Shown here: positions 58,309 through 64,000 of the stretch, one piece after another | Layout of the letters: every line of letters begins with the position of its first letter | How positions within the stretch are numbered: the first letter of the stretch is position 1 | Assembly: GCF_016860545.1 (NCBI RefSeq) | Contig: NZ_BNEB01000003.1 | Location: 992,001 to 1,056,000, forward strand | Source of the DNA: Streptomyces asoensis | GTDB taxonomy: Bacteria; Actinomycetota; Actinomycetes; Streptomycetales; Streptomycetaceae | Direction: 5' to 3' | DNA: 64,000 bases | Position numbers and translations under genes: made by a program | Notes under the pieces: generated by a model | Told to the model about the DNA's origin: nothing | What the model saw: only the letters and a program-made list of their open reading frames with translations | Databases searched by the model: none

Positions 58309-59331
58309 GTGGCCAAGGTGACTCGGGACGATGTGGCGCGACTGGCGGGGACTTCGACCGCCGTCGTCAGCTACGTCATCAACAACGGACCCCGGCCGGT
58401 CGCCCCGGCCACGCGCGAGCGCGTTCTCGCAGCGATCAAGGAACTGGGGTACCGGCCCGACCGGGTCGCCCAGGCCATGGCGTCCCGGCGCACCGACCTC
58501 ATAGGTCTGATCATCCCGGACGCCCGCCAGCCGTTCTTCGGCGAGATGGCGCACGCGGTCGAGCAGGCCGCCTCCGAGCGCGGGAAGATGGTGCTGGTCG
58601 GCAACACCGACTACGTCGCCGAGCGCGAGGTCCACTACCTGCGCGCCTTCCTCGGGATGCGCGTCTCCGGCCTCATCCTCGTCAGCCACGCGCTGAACGA
58701 CCTGGCGGCCGCGGAGATCGACGCCTGGGACGCCCGGGTGGTCCTGCTGCACGAACGCCCCGAGGCCATCGACGACGTCGCCGTCGTCACCGACGACCTC
58801 GGCGGCGCCCAGGTCGCCGTCCGCCACCTCCTGGAGCACGGCCACCCGTACGTGGCCTGTGTCGGCGGCACCGCGGACACCCCGTCCGTCGGCGACCCCG
58901 TCTCCGACCACGTCGAGGGCTGGCGGCGCGCGATGGAGGAGGCCGGTCTCAGCACCGAGGGCCGGCTCTTCGAGGCGCCGTACAACCGCTACGACGCCTA
59001 CCGCGTCTCCCTCAAGCTGCTGGCGGGCCCGGACCGGCCGCCGGCCGTCTTCTGCTCCACCGACGACCAGGCCATCGGCCTGCTGCGAGCGGCCCGGGAG
59101 CTGCGCATCGACGTGCCGGGCGAGCTGGCCGTCATCGGCTTCGACGACATCAAGGAAGCCGCCCTCGCCGACCCGCCCATGACAACGATCGCATCGGACC
59201 GCTCGGCGATGGCCCGGGCGGCCGTCGACCTGGTCCTCGACGACGGGCTGCGGGTCGCGGGGTCACGGCGCGAGCGGCTGAAGGTGTTCCCGTCGCGGCT
59301 GGTGGTCCGGGGCTCCTGCGGCTGCGAGTAG
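58309..59331 (+). CDS. LacI-family regulator
   Basis: 340 residues from GTG 58309. LacI helix-turn-helix (VTRDDVARLAGTSTAVVSYVINNGPRPVA split), then a periplasmic-binding-like sensor (VARRTDLIGLIIPDARQPFFGE-type start). Binds a sugar or nucleoside; ligand unknown. No sugar gene adjacent, so the target is likely elsewhere. The C-terminal CGCE ending is unusual. Confidence 0.93.
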   Translation: MAKVTRDDVARLAGTSTAVVSYVINNGPRPVAPATRERVLAAIKELGYRPDRVAQAMASRRTDLIGLIIPDARQPFFGEMAHAVEQAASERGKMVLVGNTDYVAEREVHYLRAFLGMRVSGLILVSHALNDLAAAEIDAWDARVVLLHERPEAIDDVAVVTDDLGGAQVAVRHLLEHGHPYVACVGGTADTPSVGDPVSDHVEGWRRAMEEAGLSTEGRLFEAPYNRYDAYRVSLKLLAGPDRPPAVFCSTDDQAIGLLRAARELRIDVPGELAVIGFDDIKEAALADPPMTTIASDRSAMARAAVDLVLDDGLRVAGSRRERLKVFPSRLVVRGSCGCE

Positions 59332-59488
59332 CGGCCGCGCGCGAGCCCCGTACGACGCGTCTCTGAGACGTTGCTGAGAGGCTCCGCACGAACGCGGGGC
59401 CGGTCTTTATATCGGGCATACGAGGTTCTGGCGGGCTTCTCAGCAAGCACTCAGGAAGCTCTCATGGTCGCGCGGGAAGCTTCTTTCC

Positions 59489-60703
59489 ATGACCGAGAGC
59501 ATCCGCCGCAGCGGCGAGTACGAGAACTTCGAGAACCCGTACCAGGCCCCGTACGAGGGCGCCCAGCAGCAGGCCTCCGCCTCCCCCGTGGGTTCCTCCC
59601 CGGTGAACCCGGAGTGGCCGCCGCCGCCGGCGTACGAGCCGGTCACCCATCCCACCCAGCAGCAGCCCGCGCAGCCCCCCTATGGGCAGCCCCCGTACGG
59701 GCAGCCGGTCGTCGAGCCCACCGCGGTGTGGCAGACCCCGGCGGCCGCGGGCGCCGGCGGCGGCAACGGCGGCGGGACCGCTCTCCTCACCCCCGTGGCC
59801 GCCGAGCCCGGCCCGGCCGGCAGGAAGCGCGCCCGCGGCCCGTTCGCGCTCCTGGCCGCCGTGGCGATCGTCGCGGCCGCGATAGGCGGCGGCACGGCCT
59901 ACGGCATCCAGGAGCTGACCGGCAAGTCCGAGGTGGTCTCCTCCTCCACCACCACCAGCGTGGTGCCCTCCAGCAAGACCGGTGACGTGGCCACCATCGC
60001 CGCGGCGGTCAGCCCGAGCGTCGTCGAGGTCAGCGCCACGCTCAGCAACGGGACCTCCACCGGCTCCGGCGTGATCATCACCAGCGCAGGCGAGATCATC
60101 ACCAACAACCACGTCATCTCCGGCGCCACCTCCATCAAGGTGAAGACGAGCGACGGCAGGTCGTACACCGCCCAGGTGGTCGGCACCGACAGCAAGAAGG
60201 ACCTCGCGCTCATCAAGCTGGAGAACGCGTCCGGCCTGAAGCCGGCGACCCTCGGCAACTCCGACGGCGTCAAGGTCGGCGACACGGTCGTGGCGATCGG
60301 CTCCCCCGAGGGCCTGACCGGCACCGTCACCAGCGGCATCGTCTCCGCGCTGAGCCGGGACGTGACCGTCTCGACGGACGAGAGCCAGAGCCAGGGCCAG
60401 GGCGGTCAGGGCGGCGGCAACTGGCCCTTCCAGTTCGGCGGCCAGCAGTTCAACGGTGACACCGGTACGTCCACGACGACCTACAAGGCGCTCCAGACGG
60501 ACGCCTCCCTGAACCCCGGCAACTCCGGCGGCGCGCTCATCGACGCCGGCGGCAACATCATCGGCATCAACTCCGCCATGTACTCCGCCGCGGCGGACTC
60601 GTCCTCCTCCGACGCGGGCAGCGTCGGCCTCGGCTTCGCCATCCCGATCAACACCGTCAAGGCCGACCTCGCCACCCTGCGGGCCGGCGGCTCCGACAGC
60701 TGA
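59489..60703 (+). CDS. Membrane-anchored HtrA-like serine protease without PDZ
   Basis: 404 residues. Pro/Gln/Tyr-rich cytoplasmic N terminus, one helix (about 117-140), then a trypsin-like domain with the triad His208 (TNNHVI), Asp238 (KKDLALI) and Ser346 (GNSGGAL). No PDZ domain follows, unlike classical DegP; the protein ends soon after the protease. A Gly/Gln insertion (SQSQGQGGQGGG) lies at about 299-310. Probably a surface stress protease; neighbours are a two-component system that may control it. Confidence 0.93.
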   Translation: MTESIRRSGEYENFENPYQAPYEGAQQQASASPVGSSPVNPEWPPPPAYEPVTHPTQQQPAQPPYGQPPYGQPVVEPTAVWQTPAAAGAGGGNGGGTALLTPVAAEPGPAGRKRARGPFALLAAVAIVAAAIGGGTAYGIQELTGKSEVVSSSTTTSVVPSSKTGDVATIAAAVSPSVVEVSATLSNGTSTGSGVIITSAGEIITNNHVISGATSIKVKTSDGRSYTAQVVGTDSKKDLALIKLENASGLKPATLGNSDGVKVGDTVVAIGSPEGLTGTVTSGIVSALSRDVTVSTDESQSQGQGGQGGGNWPFQFGGQQFNGDTGTSTTTYKALQTDASLNPGNSGGALIDAGGNIIGINSAMYSAAADSSSSDAGSVGLGFAIPINTVKADLATLRAGGSDS

Positions 60704-60732
60704 GCCCACACCACCGAGCCAGGGAGCACGTC

Positions 60733-60942
60733 ATGATCAAGCAGGTTTCGCACACGGTGACCGGTTGCGGTGCGGCCGACCTCGGCCTGGCCCTCGACGT
60801 GGCGTACGAACTGCACCCTCCCCTCGCGTCCGACCGGGCGCCCGAGGTGGCCGCCCCGCAGCTGATGGGTCTGCGCACCACCGCGGCCCGCCCGCACCGG
60901 CGCAAGGTGCCGCTGAACCGGCTCGCCGCCCTGCGCGGCTGA
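60733..60942 (+). CDS. Small protein between HtrA and the response regulator
   Basis: 69 residues, ATG 60733 with AGGGAGCACG upstream. MIKQVSHTVTGCGAADLGLA start, then an RKVPLNRLAAL-ending basic tail. No family recognised. It lies in an otherwise gene-free 370 bases, on the same strand as its neighbours, so it may be a real co-transcribed gene. Confidence 0.5.
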   Translation: MIKQVSHTVTGCGAADLGLALDVAYELHPPLASDRAPEVAAPQLMGLRTTAARPHRRKVPLNRLAALRG

Positions 60943-61073
60943 GCTCCGCGCGGCCGGGCCCGCGCGATCCGCCCTTCCCGCGCACACCGGGAACCGTGCG
61001 AGGCTGAGGACACTCAGCACGTCCAGCAGGTCCGGCCTCCCGTCGTCCCACCGCATCCCGAGGAATCCACGCC

Positions 61074-61808
61074 ATGAGCCCCGCCGAAGGCGACCGTGAC
61101 ACCCAGCGCATCCTGATCGTCGACGACGAGCCGGCGGTGCGCGAAGCACTCCAGCGCAGCCTCGCCTTCGAGGGCTACGACACGGAGGTCGCCGTCGACG
61201 GCGCGGACGCGCTGGAGAAGGCGACGGCCTACCGGCCCGACCTGCTCGTCCTGGACATCCAGATGCCGCGCATGGACGGCCTGACCGCCGCCCGCCGCAT
61301 CCGCGGGGCCGGCGACACCACACCCATCCTGATGCTGACGGCCCGCGACACGGTCGGCGACCGGGTCACCGGACTGGACGCGGGGGCGGACGACTACCTC
61401 GTCAAGCCCTTCGAGCTGGACGAACTGTTCGCCCGCGTCAGGGCCCTGCTGCGGCGCAGCTCCTACGCGGCGGCCGACGCGGCCGCCGTGCAGGACGACG
61501 AGGCCCTCACCTTCGCCGACCTGCGCATGGACCTCGCCACGCGCGAGGTGACCCGCGCCGGGCGTCCCGTGGAACTGACCCGCACGGAGTTCACCCTCCT
61601 GGAGATGTTCATGGCCCACCCGCGCCAGGTCCTCACGCGCGAGCAGATCCTCAAGGCGGTCTGGGGCTTCGACTTCGAGCCCTCGTCCAACTCCCTGGAC
61701 GTGTACGTGATGTACCTGCGGCGCAAGACGGAGGCGGGCGGCGAGCCGCGCCTCGTGCACACCGTGCGGGGCGTCGGGTACGTACTGCGGCAGGGCGGGG
61801 CGGAGTGA
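61074..61808 (+). CDS. OmpR-family response regulator
   Basis: 244 residues. Receiver (about 10-125; Asp61, DDYLVKPF) and winged helix (about 150-243; ELTRTEFTLLEMFMAHPRQVL). Resembles MprA/CseB-type stress regulators. Its stop overlaps the GTG start of the histidine kinase (GTGA), so they are a coupled pair. Confidence 0.94.
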   Translation: MSPAEGDRDTQRILIVDDEPAVREALQRSLAFEGYDTEVAVDGADALEKATAYRPDLLVLDIQMPRMDGLTAARRIRGAGDTTPILMLTARDTVGDRVTGLDAGADDYLVKPFELDELFARVRALLRRSSYAAADAAAVQDDEALTFADLRMDLATREVTRAGRPVELTRTEFTLLEMFMAHPRQVLTREQILKAVWGFDFEPSSNSLDVYVMYLRRKTEAGGEPRLVHTVRGVGYVLRQGGAE

Positions 61809-63268
61809 ACAAGGTCGTCCGGCGGCTGCGGACCCTGCCGATCAGGGCCCGGCTGTCGATGCTGGTCGCTGCCGCTGTGGCGTTCGCGGTGGCGGCGGTG
61901 TCGGTGACCTGCTGGTTCATCGTGCAGGGGAAACTGTACGACCAGGTCGACGAGGATCTGCAGAAGTCGTTGAGCATGCCGCGGCTTCAGGACCAGGCCA
62001 TGACCGCGGTCAACAACTGCACCACGAAGACCTCGAAGGACATCGGCAACGGACCCCGCAACACCTACTACCAAGTGGTCACGGAGGACGGAAAGTCCTG
62101 CGTCATGCCGTACTCCGTCGGCACGGTCGACGTCACCCGGGCCGACATGGACCTGATCAAGCGGGGGAACGGCTCTCGCGGTGTCTTCCGCAACGGCACC
62201 GACGCCGAGGGTGCCGACGTACGGGTCCTCACACTGCCGGGGTTCACCGTCTCCGACCCGTCCACCCAGAGCACCACCAACGCCGGCCTCCTGATCGCGC
62301 TCCCGTTGAAGAACACCCAGTCCACCCTCAACGACCTCGCTCTCCTGCTCCTCCTCGTCTCCGGTATCGGCGTCCTCGGGGCCGGGGCCGCCGGTCTGGC
62401 GGTCGCACGGGCCGGGCTGCGGCCCGTCGACAAGCTCACCGAGGCCGTGGAACACGTGGCCCGGACGGAGGACCTCGGCATCCGGATCCCCGTCGACGAC
62501 GAGACCGACGACGAGATCGCCCGCCTCTCGCGCTCCTTCAACTCCATGACCGCCTCCCTCGCCAGCTCCCGTGAGCTCCAGCAGCAGCTGATCGCGGACG
62601 CCGGGCACGAGCTCCGCACCCCCCTGACCTCCCTGCGCACCAACATCGAGCTCCTCACCCGCAGCGAGGAGACGGGCCGTCCGATCCCCGAGGCGGACCG
62701 CAAGGCGCTCCTCGCCTCCGTGAAGGCGCAGATGACCGAGCTGGCGTCGCTGATCGGCGACCTCCAGGAACTGTCCCGTTCCGAGGGCCAGCGCGGCGAG
62801 CGCGTGCAGGTGGTCTCGCTGGAGGACGCCGTGGAGTCGGCGCTGCGCCGGGCCCGGCTGCGTGGCCCGGAGCTGACCATCACGGCGTCGCTGGAGCCCT
62901 GGTACACCCGGGCCGAGCCGGCCGCGCTGGAACGGGCCGTGGTCAACATCCTGGACAACGCGGTGAAGTTCAGCCCCGAGGGCGGCACGATCGACGTCCG
63001 GTTGAGCGGGGGGACCCTGACCGTGCGCGACCACGGCCCCGGCATCCCCTCCGAGGAACTCCCGTACGTCTTCGACCGGTTCTGGCGCTCCCCCAGTGCG
63101 CGGGCCCTGCCGGGTTCGGGTCTCGGTCTGTCGATCGTCGCCCGCACGGTGGAGCAGGCCGGCGGTCAGGTGGCCCTGGCGCGCGCGCAGGGCGGCGGCA
63201 CGGTGGCGACGGTCCGGCTGCCGGGGGCGCCGACCCCTCCCCCGGACGACCCCTTGGTCCCCGCGTAG
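61805..63268 (+). CDS. Sensor histidine kinase
   Basis: 487 residues from GTG 61805. Two membrane helices (19-41 and about 177-202) flank a sensor domain of about 135 residues outside with two Cys (NNCTT, KSCVM); HAMP (about 203-255), HisKA with His268 (DAGHELRTP), and HATPase (NILDNAVKFS, GSGLGLSIV). MprB-like. It likely regulates envelope stress and possibly the upstream HtrA-like protease. The C-terminal tail is Pro-rich. Confidence 0.94.
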   Translation: MNKVVRRLRTLPIRARLSMLVAAAVAFAVAAVSVTCWFIVQGKLYDQVDEDLQKSLSMPRLQDQAMTAVNNCTTKTSKDIGNGPRNTYYQVVTEDGKSCVMPYSVGTVDVTRADMDLIKRGNGSRGVFRNGTDAEGADVRVLTLPGFTVSDPSTQSTTNAGLLIALPLKNTQSTLNDLALLLLLVSGIGVLGAGAAGLAVARAGLRPVDKLTEAVEHVARTEDLGIRIPVDDETDDEIARLSRSFNSMTASLASSRELQQQLIADAGHELRTPLTSLRTNIELLTRSEETGRPIPEADRKALLASVKAQMTELASLIGDLQELSRSEGQRGERVQVVSLEDAVESALRRARLRGPELTITASLEPWYTRAEPAALERAVVNILDNAVKFSPEGGTIDVRLSGGTLTVRDHGPGIPSEELPYVFDRFWRSPSARALPGSGLGLSIVARTVEQAGGQVALARAQGGGTVATVRLPGAPTPPPDDPLVPA

Positions 63269-63365
63269 GCCGAGCAGGCCGAGTACGTGAGTACGGCAAC
63301 CTTTCCGGTCCGGGCGGCGACCCAGGAGCGCACCAACTCCCCCCGCCCCCACGGAAGGCAGCCGT

Positions 63366-64000
63366 ATGAGCGAGCACCGCCGCCGGCCGGCCCGGTCGGC
63401 CGACCCGACCGCACCGGCCACGACGACCACGTCCCCCGACAGGACCTCCCCGGCCGGAGCGGCGAGGACAGGGCCCCGTCACCGCAGGCGCGCCGGCGCC
63501 GCCTTCGCGATCGGCCTGCCCCTCGTCCTCACCGCCGCAGGCACGCTCGCCTACGGCACGGACCTCGGCCTGTTCGGCGCGGCCGGGCAGGCACGGGCCG
63601 CGGCCGCGACCGTCACCGCGCCCGCCTGGGCCACCGCCTCGGCCGACGGTTTCGCGTCGGTCGACGCCCTCGGGCAGAACGGCACCTACGGCGGCCGGGA
63701 CGGCCGGACCGTCACCGTGAAGACCCTCGCCGATCTGGAGAAGTACGCGACCGCGGCCGAGCCGTACGTCATCGTCGTCGCGGCGGCGATCACCATGGAC
63801 CCGGTCGGCAAAGAGATCAAGGTCCAGTCGGACAAGACGATCATCGGGTCCGGGACGTCGGGACAGATCGTCGGCGGCGGCTTCTTCCTCGGGCAGGGCG
63901 TCCACAACGTCATCATCCGGAACCTGACGATCCGGGACGCCTACCAGGGTGTCTGGAACGACAAGGAACACGACTACGACGGCATCCAGATGGACGGCGC
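63366..64000 (+). CDS. Secreted pectate lyase-like protein, 3' end cut
   Basis: The frame runs from ATG 63366 to the window end. A long Arg-rich N terminus precedes a membrane/signal helix (FAIGLPLVLTAAGTLAYGTD), after which GFASVDALGQNGTYGGRDGRTVTV, VQSDKTIIGSGTSGQIVGGG and VIIRNLTIRD are the first turns of a PL1 pectate-lyase right-handed beta-helix. The calcium-site Asp and catalytic Arg region lies beyond base 64000. Substrate pectate by family; start of a carbohydrate-use unit perhaps. Confidence 0.85.
   Translation, partial: MSEHRRRPARSADPTAPATTTTSPDRTSPAGAARTGPRHRRRAGAAFAIGLPLVLTAAGTLAYGTDLGLFGAAGQARAAAATVTAPAWATASADGFASVDALGQNGTYGGRDGRTVTVKTLADLEKYATAAEPYVIVVAAAITMDPVGKEIKVQSDKTIIGSGTSGQIVGGGFFLGQGVHNVIIRNLTIRDAYQGVWNDKEHDYDGIQMDG

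Noticed and set aside
54447..59366. Very long plus-strand open frame (over 1600 codons)
   Set aside because: It runs antisense to the membrane protein, MoaD-like and hydrolase genes and out of frame with glnR and the LacI gene; composed of Arg/Gly/Ala runs typical of GC-rich shadow frames.

Overview
The window is very GC-rich, dense in genes with GTG/ATG starts and purine-rich ribosome binding sites, and carries hallmark Streptomyces genes: phoP/phoR/phoU with PHO boxes, mshA (mycothiol), glnR, nur, rsiG, and DUF2516, DUF2993, DUF3099 and DUF5667 proteins. It is a core-chromosome segment of a Streptomyces, with gene content that (from memory) follows the SCO4230-to-SCO4155 stretch of S. coelicolor. 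It is interrupted by one integrated mobile element.

Layout. 1-9.3 kb: carD, a lipoprotein, the phoR-phoP operon divergent from phoU across three 11-nt PHO repeats, the metallothionein mtpA, a DUF4242 nickel-binding-type protein, a DUF4232 lipoprotein, an FAD monooxygenase and a small L7/L12-C-terminal-like protein. 9.35-17.53 kb: an integrated element of the actinomycete AICE/pSAM2 type. It lies at the 3' end of gpmA, bounded by a 20-bp direct repeat of that gene's end, with 22-nt arm-type repeats just inside each end. It keeps integrase, excisionase and a 5'-truncated RepSA-like initiator, shows no transfer gene, and has been hit by an IS5-family insertion sequence. Its cargo includes a markedly less GC-rich DUF262 + HEPN gene pair, which is the best candidate defence system here.

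17.5-29.9 kb: gpmA, an MFS transporter, DUF2000, an AraC regulator, mshA-ybjN, a methyltransferase, an NlpC/P60 hydrolase, a receiver-PP2C phosphatase, and a DUF2516/HbhA-like/XRE trio in the order known from mycobacteria (Rv0474-hbhA-Rv0476). 29.9-34 kb: a HelR-type RNA polymerase ATPase, a TetR regulator, and a quinone oxidoreductase behind a MerR/SoxR-type promoter.

34.2-41.2 kb is unusual. A protein with two tandem APH-type kinase domains is followed by three paralogous GntR-type regulators. Two of these are divergent from homologous ~60-residue membrane proteins, and one is translationally coupled to a HAD hydrolase. Regulators 2 and 3 share an operator-like palindrome, and the third copy has lost its small partner. 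This repeated regulator/micro-membrane-protein module is the second candidate for an undescribed system.

41.2-64 kb returns to conserved core genes: an Eis-like acetyltransferase, rsiG (both c-di-GMP signature motifs intact), dtd, ygfZ, nur, a nitrobindin-like protein, a 32-residue membrane protein, three overlapping genes for membrane-anchored proteins, an ECF sigma/DUF5667 operon, sseA with a Cys-containing leader peptide, DUF2993, a repeat-rich membrane protein with a MoaD/ThiS partner, a hydrolase divergent from glnR, a LacI regulator, an HtrA-like protease, a two-component system, and the start of a pectate lyase cut by the window end.
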